A program made the translations under genes and the position numbers. A stretch of DNA of 64,000 bases from Luteimonas sp. (GTDB taxonomy: Bacteria > Pseudomonadota > Gammaproteobacteria > Xanthomonadales > Xanthomonadaceae): NCBI GenBank assembly GCA_024707405.1, contig JANPZU010000003.1, positions 186,001-250,000 on the forward strand, in the 5' to 3' direction. Numbering within the stretch: the first letter of the stretch is position 1; the number at the start of each line of letters is the position of its first letter. The notes under the pieces are model-generated. The model was not told the origin of the DNA. It did no database searches and was given only the letters and a program-made list of their open reading frames with translations. Positions 30,159 through 38,531 of this stretch are shown here, piece after piece.

Positions 30159-30370
30159 GCTTCCTCCCACCGGAACACATCCTCCACGCCCACGCCGAAC
30201 GCTCGCGCGATGCGGAACGCCAGCTCCAGCGACGGCGCATAGCGGCCCGCCTCCAGCGCAATGATCGTCTGCCGCGTCACGCCACAGGCATCGGCCAACT
30301 GCTGCTGCGTCATCTCGCCACGCTCGAAGCGCAGGCGGCGGATGTCATTGGCGAGCGGCGTACCGGTCAC
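30155..30370 (-). CDS. Xre-family HTH regulator
   Basis: A 71-aa protein that is almost only an HTH_3 domain: [59 protein letters not shown]. Such compact Xre proteins, followed by WxE at the end, are typical of regulators coded beside small membrane proteins. The GTG start at 30370 overlaps the stop of the upstream membrane gene (GTGA). Twin palindromes 1.3 kb upstream, over the operon promoter, are the likely binding sites, so it probably represses its own operon. Confidence 0.9.
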   Translation of the reverse strand: MTGTPLANDIRRLRFERGEMTQQQLADACGVTRQTIIALEAGRYAPSLELAFRIARAFGVGVEDVFRWEEA

Positions 30371-31002
30371 TGACGATCACGCCAGTGCAGCAAGGCCACG
30401 CGCCCTTCGCCTGCCACGTTGGCAGCGAGGATCGGCAGCATCAGCAAAGCAGCGACCTGCAAAGGGCCACCCAGCGAACGGAAGAACTGCGGCACCAGCA
30501 CCCACAGGATCGCCAGCCCGACCAGCGCGAATTCGAGCAATCGCTTCGACAGGTAATCGCCTTGCGCACGGATCGCGCGATCGCGCTCATCCTCGGGCAC
30601 GTCGCGATGGCGCAGGTTCGCCTCGACGAAACGACGCCGGAACACCGGATAGAACACCACGATGACGACGTACGCGCAGAAGAACAGGTACGACGCCATC
30701 GACCCTTGCATCGAACCGAGCGAGATGCCGCCCAGTACCAGGATCGCGACCAGCCCCACGCCAAGTTGCGACCAGGCCGCCTTCTCCGCGTTCGATGGCA
30801 AGGCCTCCTCGCGCCCGGGCAAGAATGCGCGATCCTGCATCCACAAGGCACAGGCGACCAGCAACAGCATCGCGCCTCCGAACAGCAGGTGGATCCTGTG
30901 CTCCTTGACGCCGAGCACCATCACCACCACGCCCAACATCGCCACCAGTGCAATCGCGATCCACGTCCAACCCCGCGCTTCCCGCTTCACGGCATTTTCC
31001 AT
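30367..31002 (-). CDS. Membrane protein with DERDR motif (second in Xre operon)
   Basis: A protein of 211 aa with four to five membrane helices (e.g. [51 protein letters not shown]). A cytoplasmic loop has [22 protein letters not shown], matching DERDREIEAKAADWGR in the preceding gene, so the two are probably paralogues. ACAGGAGG lies 7 nt before ATG 31002. It is not a known family to me. The DERDxxI motif recalls DUF2178-like proteins that pair with Xre regulators. Confidence 0.7.
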   Translation of the reverse strand: MENAVKREARGWTWIAIALVAMLGVVVMVLGVKEHRIHLLFGGAMLLLVACALWMQDRAFLPGREEALPSNAEKAAWSQLGVGLVAILVLGGISLGSMQGSMASYLFFCAYVVIVVFYPVFRRRFVEANLRHRDVPEDERDRAIRAQGDYLSKRLLEFALVGLAILWVLVPQFFRSLGGPLQVAALLMLPILAANVAGEGRVALLHWRDRQ

Positions 31003-31003
31003 T

Positions 31004-31636
31004 TCAGTGCCTCCTGTCATGCACGTACATCGCTACGGTCGCGGCGTACTCCACCAGCCAGCCCCACATCAATGCGAACACCAGCAGGTTCGCCACCATC
31101 GCATGCGTCGCCCATTGCAGCCTGTCGGCAGGCGTGAACCCGAACGTGACCGCCAGCCCGATGATCACGAACACCAGCGCACCACGCCCCCAATCCGCCG
31201 CCTTCGCCTCGATCTCGCGGTCGCGTTCGTCTTGCAGCACGCGGCCCTTCCAGCGCGCGGACACGACCTGCGTCAGCACGATCCACGCCACCAGCAGCAA
31301 GACGAGGTCGCGCGCGACACCGGCCATGATCGGTGCATGCGGATGCGGATAGACATCGCCTCCCTGTGCGTAGACCCGTACGAAGAAGAAAGCGGTCGCC
31401 ACCAGCATGAAGCCGAACCCGATCCAGGCCTTCCATTCGCCCGGCGACACGCCACGCTCGAACTCGCCCTGCGGGATGTTCGAAACGCCGTACAGCGCCG
31501 CCCAGGCCACGCCGATCAGCAAGGTCATCCCGAAGCCGCCGATATCGTGGCCGAACACCCGCCCGCTTCCGAACAGGAGCCACAGCGCCAGCCCGGCCAC
31601 TAGCAGCAGCAACCCCCAGCCCCAGCGCTTCACCAT
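31004..31636 (-). CDS. Membrane protein with DERDR motif (first in Xre operon)
   Basis: A protein of 210 aa with five or six membrane helices (e.g. WGWGLLLLVAGLALWLLFGS; GMTLLIGVAWAALYGVS; LVLLLVAWIVLTQVVS). The loop before the last helices carries QDERDREIEAKAADWGRGAL. The ATG at 31636 follows GGAGAAG by 8 nt; an in-frame ATG at 31672 lies within the promoter/operator. It is separated from the next gene by one base (TGAAATG). The function is unknown. Confidence 0.7.
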   Translation of the reverse strand: MVKRWGWGLLLLVAGLALWLLFGSGRVFGHDIGGFGMTLLIGVAWAALYGVSNIPQGEFERGVSPGEWKAWIGFGFMLVATAFFFVRVYAQGGDVYPHPHAPIMAGVARDLVLLLVAWIVLTQVVSARWKGRVLQDERDREIEAKAADWGRGALVFVIIGLAVTFGFTPADRLQWATHAMVANLLVFALMWGWLVEYAATVAMYVHDRRH

Positions 31637-31661
31637 CACGATGTCTTCTCCAGCGGACTTT

Positions 31662-31713
31662 ATGTAAATCATTTTTTACATCAACGCCCGTCGATGTCAA
31701 CTATTTTTTACAT
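31662..31713 (-). promoter_or_regulatory. Promoter and paired operators of the Xre operon
   Basis: Operator 1 (31662-31681) is ATGTAAA-N6-TTTACAT, a perfect inverted repeat. Operator 2 (31694-31713) is ATGTCAA-N6-TTTACAT, one mismatch. Their centres are 32 bp apart, three helical turns. On the minus strand a -35 TTGACA (31700-31695) lies in operator 2 and a -10-like TAAAAA (31678-31673) in operator 1, with 16-bp spacing. Binding to both sites would block RNA polymerase. The likely ligand is the Xre protein of the operon. Confidence 0.7.
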
Positions 31714-31772
31714 CGACTTGGAATCCCGGCCATCCGCCGCCATCCTCCCGGCTCCCCGCACAGGAAGCTCCG

Positions 31773-32639
31773 ATGTCCGCCGACGCCATCAACCCCTACG
31801 TCTTCGACGCCACGACCGCCGGTTTCGAGGCCGACGTGCTGCAGAAGTCGCTGGAAGTGCCCGTCCTGGTGGACTTCTGGGCGGACTGGTGCGGCCCGTG
31901 CAAGACGCTCGGCCCGATCCTTGAGAAGCTGGCCGGGGAATTCCACGGCGGCTTCCTGCTGGCCAAGGTGGACACCGAGGCCGAGCCGCAGATCGCCGGC
32001 GCGTTCCAGATCCGCTCCATCCCCACTGTGTTCCTGGTCAAGGGCGGGCAGATCGTCGATGGCTTCCAGGGCGCGTTGCCCGAAGGCCAGGTGCGCGAGT
32101 TCCTCAAGCACCACGGGATCGAACCGGCTGCGCCCGTCGAAGAAGCCGTGCCCGAGGCCGCACCCGTCGATCCGCATGCCGAAGTGGGCCGCCTGCGCCG
32201 GGAGATCGAAGCCGAGCCGGACAAGCCCGAACTCAAGCTCGATCTCGCCCTCGCCCTGCTGCAAACCGGTGGCGCCACGGAAGCCGAGAAACTGCTCGAC
32301 GCCCTGCCTGCCAACCTGTCCACCGACGACCGCGCCGTGAAGGCGCGCGCACGACTCGGTTTCGCCGCCCTGCTCAAGGACGCGCCGCCGGTGGAAGTGC
32401 TGGAGGCCGCGATCGCCTCGAACCACGGCGACCTGCGTGCACGCCACCTGCTGGGCGCACACCGCCTCGTCGCTGGCCGCAACAAGGATGCGCTGGAACA
32501 GTTCATCGAAATGCTGCGCGCCAACCGCGACTTCGAGGAAGGCCTGCCGCGCAAGGCACTGATCGACGCCTTCCGCGTGATCGACGATGCCGAACTGGTC
32601 GGTCGCTACCGCAGGAAGATGTCGGCGCTGCTGTTCTGA
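31773..32639 (+). CDS. cnoX: CnoX/YbbN-type thioredoxin with TPRs
   Basis: A protein of 288 aa: a thioredoxin domain (about 8-112, active site WCGPC with Cys40 and Cys43, cis-proline in IRSIPTVFL), a linker, and a C-terminal TPR-like part (about 130-288, ELKLDLALALLQTGGATEAE). CnoX holds unfolded proteins under oxidation and passes them to GroEL or DnaK. The E. coli form has lost the first Cys, but here CGPC is complete, so reductase activity is likely too. It is divergent from the Xre operon, and the operators lie 60 bp upstream of its start. Confidence 0.88.
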   Translation: MSADAINPYVFDATTAGFEADVLQKSLEVPVLVDFWADWCGPCKTLGPILEKLAGEFHGGFLLAKVDTEAEPQIAGAFQIRSIPTVFLVKGGQIVDGFQGALPEGQVREFLKHHGIEPAAPVEEAVPEAAPVDPHAEVGRLRREIEAEPDKPELKLDLALALLQTGGATEAEKLLDALPANLSTDDRAVKARARLGFAALLKDAPPVEVLEAAIASNHGDLRARHLLGAHRLVAGRNKDALEQFIEMLRANRDFEEGLPRKALIDAFRVIDDAELVGRYRRKMSALLF

Positions 32640-32646
32640 CCGCGCT

Positions 32647-33573
32647 TCACATCAGCCACAGCGTCAACACGAACTGCACTGCGCGGTAAACCACCAGGCT
32701 TGAAAGCGCGAACGCAGAGAACACCGCCACGCCCTGCCCGATGGCCACCCACCACCGGCTGTCGTAGCAGCGCCGGCAGGTCGAGGCGAAGCACCACAGG
32801 ATCAGCGCCACCAGGCCCAACTCGATCCAGGGTCGCATCCACGGTTGCCAAAACGCCGGGAATGCATTGGCGAGCACGGCCATCGGCCGCAACACGAGTG
32901 GCGGCAGCAACAGCAGGAAGCTGAGCATGCCCAGCGCAACGACGAAATGCTCGGCGAAATAGCGACGTCGCTTCCAGGCCACCAGCATCAGTGCCAACGC
33001 CATGAACGGCGCATGCAGGATCACCAGCAACTTGCCGATCTCGGCCGACCGCGCGTCGTAACGCTGCCCGAAGCGTTCGATCGAGAACGTGCGCCCGGCG
33101 GCAGTCGCCCGGTCGCGCTCCGCCTGCAGCCGCTGCCGCACCAGCGGCTCGGTCAAGGGACTGTGCAACTGGCCGGTCGTGCCGCACAGCCCCGCCGTCT
33201 CGCGCACTTCGCACAGCGCCGGTGCGAACTCCCGGTACACGTTGCCGCGGATCTGGTTGTGCAGCGGCAGGCTGAGATCGGTGAGCGTCGGCACCAGGAA
33301 ATAGAGCAGGTTGACGACCAGGAACAAGCTGATCGGCGACATCCAGCGCGCACGCGCACCAGCGATGTAATCGCGCGCGATCCTGCCCGGCTGGAACAGC
33401 AAGGCACCGATGCTGCGCCAGAACCGGCCATCGAGATCGGTCGCGGCACGGAAGAATTCCCCCAGCAGGTGGCCGAAGCGCCGGTCGGCGTCCACGAACA
33501 CGCGCTGGCCGCAGGCCGCGCAATATTCGCCGGCCATCGGTGTTCCGCAATTCGCGCAAGGCACCCCTGCCAT
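32647..33573 (-). CDS. DUF3667 family membrane protein
   Basis: A protein of 308 aa. The N-terminal zinc-ribbon-like MAGVPCANCGTPMAGEYCAACGQR has two Cys pairs (CANC, CAAC). It is followed by HLLGEFFRAATDLDGRFWRS and by four or five membrane helices. This matches DUF3667, often seen in Xanthomonadaceae and Bacteroidetes. The function is not known. The stop at 32647 lies 8 bp from the convergent cnoX stop. Confidence 0.82.
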   Translation of the reverse strand: MAGVPCANCGTPMAGEYCAACGQRVFVDADRRFGHLLGEFFRAATDLDGRFWRSIGALLFQPGRIARDYIAGARARWMSPISLFLVVNLLYFLVPTLTDLSLPLHNQIRGNVYREFAPALCEVRETAGLCGTTGQLHSPLTEPLVRQRLQAERDRATAAGRTFSIERFGQRYDARSAEIGKLLVILHAPFMALALMLVAWKRRRYFAEHFVVALGMLSFLLLLPPLVLRPMAVLANAFPAFWQPWMRPWIELGLVALILWCFASTCRRCYDSRWWVAIGQGVAVFSAFALSSLVVYRAVQFVLTLWLM

Positions 33574-33691
33574 CGCCCTCCCCCGGATCGTTCAACCCTC
33601 TCGTCCCGGGTGTAGCACGCGTCCCCCGCGGGCACCACCCATACGCATGCGAATGGTAGGCTTCCACCTCCCGTTTTCCTCCTGTTGACGC

Positions 33692-34207
33692 ATGACCCCC
33701 ACTGCCCTGCGCTGGATCTTCAACCTGTGGCCGCCGTTCGTCACGAGCGGCATCCATGTCACCCGGATGTCACCGGACTGGCTGCATGCCCGCGTCGAAT
33801 TGCGCATGCGTCCCTGGAACCGCAACTACGTCGGCGTGCATTACGGCGGCAGCCTGTTCTCGATGACCGATCCGTTCTGGATGATCCTGCTCAAGGAATG
33901 CCTTGGCCGCGACTACATCGTCTGGGACAGGGCCGCGGACATCGAATTCACCAAACCGGGGCGCGGCACGGTGTCGGCCACCTTCGACGTGGACGACGCC
34001 GTCCTCGACACGATCCGCGAGGCGACCGCTGGCGGTGATAAATACCTGCACTGGTTCGCCACCAACGTGATCGATGCCGATGGCGATGTCGTCGCTCGCG
34101 TGCGCAAGCAGGTGTACGTGCGTCGCAAGCGCGACCGCTCACCCGTGGCGGGTCAATCAGCCGTGGATTCGCCTTCGGCAAGTACCGGGAGCGGGACTTC
34201 CCAGTAA
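33692..34207 (+). CDS. DUF4442-like hotdog-fold protein
   Basis: A protein of 171 aa. The middle part carries MRPWNRNYVGVHYGGSLFSM, where hotdog thioesterase-like proteins (DUF4442/YiiD C-terminal type) have their NHxGxxFGGxL core. RGTVSATFDVDDAVLDTIRE and EATAGGDKYLHWFATNVIDA follow. It probably binds an acyl-CoA or acyl-ACP. Catalytic residues are not evident. The 3' end overlaps the convergent unknown gene by 55 bp, which would make their C-termini share DNA. Confidence 0.72.
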   Translation: MTPTALRWIFNLWPPFVTSGIHVTRMSPDWLHARVELRMRPWNRNYVGVHYGGSLFSMTDPFWMILLKECLGRDYIVWDRAADIEFTKPGRGTVSATFDVDDAVLDTIREATAGGDKYLHWFATNVIDADGDVVARVRKQVYVRRKRDRSPVAGQSAVDSPSASTGSGTSQ

Positions 34208-35538
34208 TCGCCATCGCGGCTGGAATACTGCCGGATGCGCAACGTGCGGCTACCTTCGCCGACCTCGACATCACGCGCCGCACCTTTCAACCCCTGCGGC
34301 CGATCCGCAAGCCGCACCTGCAGCGTGTTCGCCTGCCCGGCGGCATCCCCGTGCAACCACAGCAACGTCCCCAGCAGCCGCAGGCGTGCGCCATGGTCGA
34401 GCAAGCGATTCTGGTAATCGGGAAGCGCCGGCACGGCGATGGCCGAGAGGATGCAGCCGATGGCATTGTCGATGCAGCCGAACTCGATGTAATCCAGCCC
34501 CGGCATGTCCTCGGCCACGAACGGGCGATCGTCTTCGATCCTCGCCATCGACTCGCCACCACAATAGGCGGCATAGTTTGAGGCCGTGCGCGCCTTGGTC
34601 TTCTCCGCGTTGAACAGCAGCGGCAGCAACAGTCGCACCGCCGCACGCGATTCTGCCTTCACCATGTCGGGCGTCAGCTCCAGTGCCTGCGTGGTGAACG
34701 CGAATTCGCCGCGCATCGCGCGACACATCGAAAGCTCCTCAGGTTCCGGCGGGCGCACGGCATCATGGCAGGACGGAGGCAGGGGATGTCCTGCCGGCAG
34801 TTCGCCGAGCATCTCGGCAAGCAACGAACCGTTCGACCCGGTCGAGTACGCGATGCCCACCATCGTCGCGATCAGCATGTCGCTCTGCGCACCCAGCCTT
34901 CGCCACGTCGCAAGATCCCGGCAGGTCGATTCAAGCGCCGCACCCGCGTCACCCTGGGCGAACAGTACTGCATTGCGCACATGCGCCAATCGACCGGCAA
35001 CAAATGCCGGAAACGGCGCATCGATCCGCGATGGCAACAGGTTGCGGATGTGTCCATGGCGCGCCAGTGCATCGTGCCGCTGCAGCATGCCGGCATGTCG
35101 ATCGATCAGATCCTCGTATGCCGCCAGGTCACCACGCACTTTCGCCAAACAAGGCTCGCCACGCACATCGCACAGCAGTCCATGATCCTCGGCTGCCAAC
35201 CGTTCCTCGACAAACGTCTCCGCAGCGAGACTGGTGAACCCCGACAAGCCGCCATGGCCATCGCTGTCGGCAGGAGGCGCTGCGTGCATGCGCTGCATGT
35301 CGGCCGCCGCGATCGCATGGATCCGATCTTCCGGCACCGCATAAGGCAGCAGCCAGATCGCATCGAATGCATTCTCCCCGGGCGGATCCCACGATTGCTG
35401 CATCAGCGACAACGCCTCGCGGGACTCGCGATCCGGCCCAAGCAGGCGCGAAAGTCCCCACATCAGCAGAACGAACACCAACAGCCCTGCCACGATCCCG
35501 CCGATCCAACGCATCGCCTTGCGCATGCCCATCTCCAT
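34153..35538 (-). CDS. Membrane-anchored protein of unknown function, 461 aa
   Basis: Starts at ATG 35538 with AAGGGGGGAC directly upstream. One membrane helix (about 11-33, GGIVAGLLVFVLLMWGLSRL) is followed by a large, probably periplasmic domain with several Cys pairs (e.g. LLCDVRGEPCL, CHDAVRPPEPEELSMC, AYCGGES, FGCIDNAIGCIL), likely disulfides. I do not recognise the family. It is divergent from a Ser/Thr kinase with an external FGE-like domain; starts are 112 bp apart, so co-regulation is possible. Confidence 0.7.
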   Translation of the reverse strand: MEMGMRKAMRWIGGIVAGLLVFVLLMWGLSRLLGPDRESREALSLMQQSWDPPGENAFDAIWLLPYAVPEDRIHAIAAADMQRMHAAPPADSDGHGGLSGFTSLAAETFVEERLAAEDHGLLCDVRGEPCLAKVRGDLAAYEDLIDRHAGMLQRHDALARHGHIRNLLPSRIDAPFPAFVAGRLAHVRNAVLFAQGDAGAALESTCRDLATWRRLGAQSDMLIATMVGIAYSTGSNGSLLAEMLGELPAGHPLPPSCHDAVRPPEPEELSMCRAMRGEFAFTTQALELTPDMVKAESRAAVRLLLPLLFNAEKTKARTASNYAAYCGGESMARIEDDRPFVAEDMPGLDYIEFGCIDNAIGCILSAIAVPALPDYQNRLLDHGARLRLLGTLLWLHGDAAGQANTLQVRLADRPQGLKGAARDVEVGEGSRTLRIRQYSSRDGDYWEVPLPVLAEGESTAD

Positions 35539-35650
35539 GTCCCCCCCTTGCTCTGACACCGACACGCTACCGGATGTGACCATCCCGGGCGATGTCACCT
35601 GATGCCGCGCCATGCCGTTATATGCTGCGGCAGCCCCGACGCACGCACGC

Positions 35651-37720
35651 ATGACCCACACCACTCATCAGCCCGCAAACCCGACGCCACCCGAGATCCC
35701 GGGCTACCGCCTGTCACGGGTGATCGGTCGCGGCGGCATGTCGACGGTATGGCTGGGCACGCAACTGTCGCTCTCGCGCGAGGTCGCGGTGAAGGTGATG
35801 CTGGCCGACGCGCTCACGGACGAAGTCAGCCGTCGCCGCTTCGAGAACGAAGCCCGCACCATCGCCCGACTCGAACACCCGCACATCGTCGGCATCCACG
35901 AAGTCGGGCGCACACGTGAAGGCTTGCCGTGGTATTCGATGCCCCACCTGCCCAAGGGCCATGTCGGGCAGCGCGACCTGCGCAGCGACGAAGCGCGCAT
36001 TCGCGAAATCCTGGGGGCGCTGCTGTCCGCGCTCGGCTTCGCGCATGCGCGCGGGGTGATCCACCGCGACGTCAAGGCCGAGAACGTGCTGTTCGACGAA
36101 GCCGACCGTCCGCTGCTGGCCGACTTCGGCATCGCGTTGCGACGCGGCCACGGCACGCGCGTGACGATGACCGGGCTCGCCGTCGGCAGCACCGCGTACA
36201 TGGCGCCGGAACAGGCACGCGGGCAACAGGTCGACCACCGCGCCGACCTCTACAGCCTTGGCGTGCTGGCCTGGGAGATGCTGACCAGCCAACTGCCCTA
36301 CAAGGCCGACGACGCGCTGGCGATGGCCATCATGCATGCCCAGAACCCGTTGCCGAAGTTGCCGCCGGAACTGCGCCACTGGCAACGCTTCATCGACCGC
36401 GCGATGGCCAAGTCGCCGGGCCGCCGCTTTCATGACGCACGGCAGATGCAGGCAGCACTCGACGACGTGGCGCTGCGCGCAGGCAAGCGCCTGCCGTGGC
36501 TGGGTTCGGCCTGGAGACGCGCCGCCGACGCGATCCGTGCCTTGCCGCGCACCGCATGGATCCCGGTTGGTTTGCTGGTGGCCGCATCGCTCGGTTTGGC
36601 ACTGCGCGACCGTGGCGACCACGAGGCCGCGCCACTGTCTGCGTCGGACGTCGCCGGCATCGATGCGACGCAAATGCCACGCGCATCGACGGCTGCCGAT
36701 GCCGCCAGCGAAGCATCGGGCGGCATCGCCACCGACGACCCCAGTGCAGCGCTGTTGCGCGCCGCGCCGCAATCGGATGTCGAACGCCGCATCGGCGACA
36801 TGCAATCGCAGTTGCGTTCCGGACGCATCACCGCCCCCGCCGGCGACAACGCAGTCGACAGCCTGCTGGCCGGATGGCGCGAGGATGGCGACCACCTGCG
36901 ATTGCCCGCAGCGACATCGACCCTGATGCGTGCACTGTCGGGCGAAGCCACCAAACGCATTGCCGGCAATGACGACGCGCGCGCACTGGAGATCGTGAAA
37001 CGCGCATCGGCACTGGCGGCGGCAGCCGGCGGGCATGGCCGTGAACCGCTGCAGGCGTTGCGCACCGAACTCGAGAAGGCATTGGCCACGCGCATCGAGC
37101 GCAATGCCGAGGCGCTGGATCGCGCCGCGGCACAGTCGGGCATCGTGTTCGCACGCGAGGCGGGGCTTCCTGCCTCTGCGATCGCCCGCCTGGAGTCGCG
37201 GGCCGACCGCATCCCGTCGCCTGGTTCGCGTTTCGAAGACCAGATCGGGGACATGGTGCTGCTGCGCGACGGCGAGCGTCTGTTCGCCTCGATGCGTCGT
37301 GCGGTGACGCGCGACGAATACGCGCGCTTCAGCAAGGCCACTGGCCGCGAGGCCGCACTCTGTCGCGAACGCGCATCGGTACTGCGCGTCCTCAGCCCGC
37401 GCGACTGGTCGCAACCGGGATATGCGCAACAGGGCGACGACCCGGTCGTGTGCATCTCCTGGCAGGACGCCCATGCCTATGCGCAATGGCTGTCGAAGGA
37501 AACCGGCAACCGCTACCGCCTGTCCACGTCCGCCGAATCGCCGCTGATGCCGGTCTCGGGTGGCGCACGCGCCATCGCCGAATGGCGCAACGAGTGCGGC
37601 GCCGATTGCGACCGCCGCATTGCGACCGGACGCAGTTGGCGCAGCAACGAAGCACGACGGCCGCTCGATGCGTCACGCGGCTACGACGACGTGGGCTTCC
37701 GGCTCGTGCGCGATCCGTGA
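35651..37720 (+). CDS. Membrane Ser/Thr kinase with FGE-sulfatase-like C-terminus
   Basis: A protein of 689 aa. The kinase domain (about 18-275) has GRGGMSTVW, VAVKVM with Lys48, catalytic HRDVKAEN (138-145), DFGIAL (158-163) and MAPEQ (184-188). A membrane helix spans about 302-318. The external part is helical, then a degenerate formylglycine-generating-enzyme/SUMF1-type domain (about 565-689): TRDEYARFSKATGRE, VCISWQDAHAYAQWLSKETG and the closing GYDDVGFRLVRD. The domain is shorter than active FGE and may only bind a ligand. The same arrangement is found in PpkA/PknS-type kinases linked to type VI secretion; no T6SS gene is present here. Confidence 0.88.
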   Translation: MTHTTHQPANPTPPEIPGYRLSRVIGRGGMSTVWLGTQLSLSREVAVKVMLADALTDEVSRRRFENEARTIARLEHPHIVGIHEVGRTREGLPWYSMPHLPKGHVGQRDLRSDEARIREILGALLSALGFAHARGVIHRDVKAENVLFDEADRPLLADFGIALRRGHGTRVTMTGLAVGSTAYMAPEQARGQQVDHRADLYSLGVLAWEMLTSQLPYKADDALAMAIMHAQNPLPKLPPELRHWQRFIDRAMAKSPGRRFHDARQMQAALDDVALRAGKRLPWLGSAWRRAADAIRALPRTAWIPVGLLVAASLGLALRDRGDHEAAPLSASDVAGIDATQMPRASTAADAASEASGGIATDDPSAALLRAAPQSDVERRIGDMQSQLRSGRITAPAGDNAVDSLLAGWREDGDHLRLPAATSTLMRALSGEATKRIAGNDDARALEIVKRASALAAAAGGHGREPLQALRTELEKALATRIERNAEALDRAAAQSGIVFAREAGLPASAIARLESRADRIPSPGSRFEDQIGDMVLLRDGERLFASMRRAVTRDEYARFSKATGREAALCRERASVLRVLSPRDWSQPGYAQQGDDPVVCISWQDAHAYAQWLSKETGNRYRLSTSAESPLMPVSGGARAIAEWRNECGADCDRRIATGRSWRSNEARRPLDASRGYDDVGFRLVRDP

Positions 37721-37755
37721 CCATCGCGCGACATCCATCGGCAGCGCCCGCTCTG

Positions 37756-37761
37756 TAGAAT
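37756..37761 (+). promoter_or_regulatory. Candidate -10 for a leaderless DUF502 transcript
   Basis: TAGAAT ends 7 bp before the DUF502 ATG at 37769. Transcription would begin at or next to the A of ATG, so the message may have no leader. No Shine-Dalgarno is visible there. Confidence 0.4.
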
Positions 37762-37768
37762 CCGCGCC

Positions 37769-38469
37769 ATGTCCCCCGCCAACACCCCGACTCCATCGCT
37801 GGCCTCGCGCATCCAGCGCCTGTTCCTGACCGGATTGCTGACGCTGCTGCCGATCTGGCTGACATGGATCGTGGTCAGCTTCGTCTTCGTGCTGCTGTCG
37901 GACATCAGCCGTCCCGTGGTCGCGCCATTGGCGCACGCCATCGCCGAATCGTTCCCCGATTCGCTGGGCTGGATCAACGCCGATTCCGTGCAGGCGACCA
38001 TCGCCCTGCTCGCCACGCTCGCGTTCATCGTCCTGGTCGGATGGCTGGCGCGGCGCGTGTTCGGCCAGCGCCTGCTGTCGTGGCTGGAGGCACTGGTGCA
38101 GCGCATCCCGCTGGCGAACATCATCTATTCCAGTGCGCGCAAGCTGCTCGACATCCTGCAGACCAAGCCCGACGGCACCCAGCGCGTGGTGCTGATCGAT
38201 TTCCCGCACCAGGAAATGAAGGCGATCGGCTTCGTCACCCGCGTGATCCGCGAACACGGCACCGGGCGCGAACTGGCCGCGGTGTACGTCCCCACCACGC
38301 CCAACCCGACCTCCGGCTACCTGGAGATCGTGCCGGTCGACCGGATCACGCCGACCGACTGGACCGTGTCGACCAGGCCATGAGCTTCATCATCTCCGGC
38401 GGCGCAGTCGCGCCCGACTCGATTCCGTTCGATCCGCCGGGCAAGGTCGCCACGCCGCCTGCCCATTGA
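37769..38469 (+). pseudogene. DUF502 membrane protein, frameshifted near the C-terminus
   Basis: DUF502 proteins are small integral membrane proteins of unknown role. From the ATG at 37769 the reading runs through two helices (LFLTGLLTLLPIWLTWIVVS, ATIALLATLAFIVLVGWLAR) and the typical PLANIIYSSARKLLDI, TTPNPTSGYLEIVPVDRITP. It then stops at 38383 after TDWTVSTRP. The -1 frame carries DQAMSFIISGGAVAPDSIPF to a stop at 38469, which is the usual C-terminus. The shift lies at about 38364-38375 and one extra base there would restore it. An assembly error and a real mutation cannot be told apart here. Confidence 0.85.
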
Positions 38470-38489
38470 CGGCGGCGGTTGCGCGGACA

Positions 38490-38518
38490 GAAAAAGGCCG
38501 GCGATGCCGGCCTTTTTC
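38490..38518. terminator. Bidirectional terminator, DUF502/rhlE
   Basis: GAAAAAGGCCGGC and GCCGGCCTTTTTC form a 13-bp stem with loop GAT. The A-run and T-run at the two ends make it a terminator in both directions, between convergent genes. Confidence 0.85.
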
Positions 38519-38531
38519 CATCGAACTGCGA

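Noticed and set aside
35651..37720. Kinase as part of a type VI secretion system
   Set aside because: No T6SS structural gene lies in the window, so only the domain similarity to PpkA-type kinases remains.
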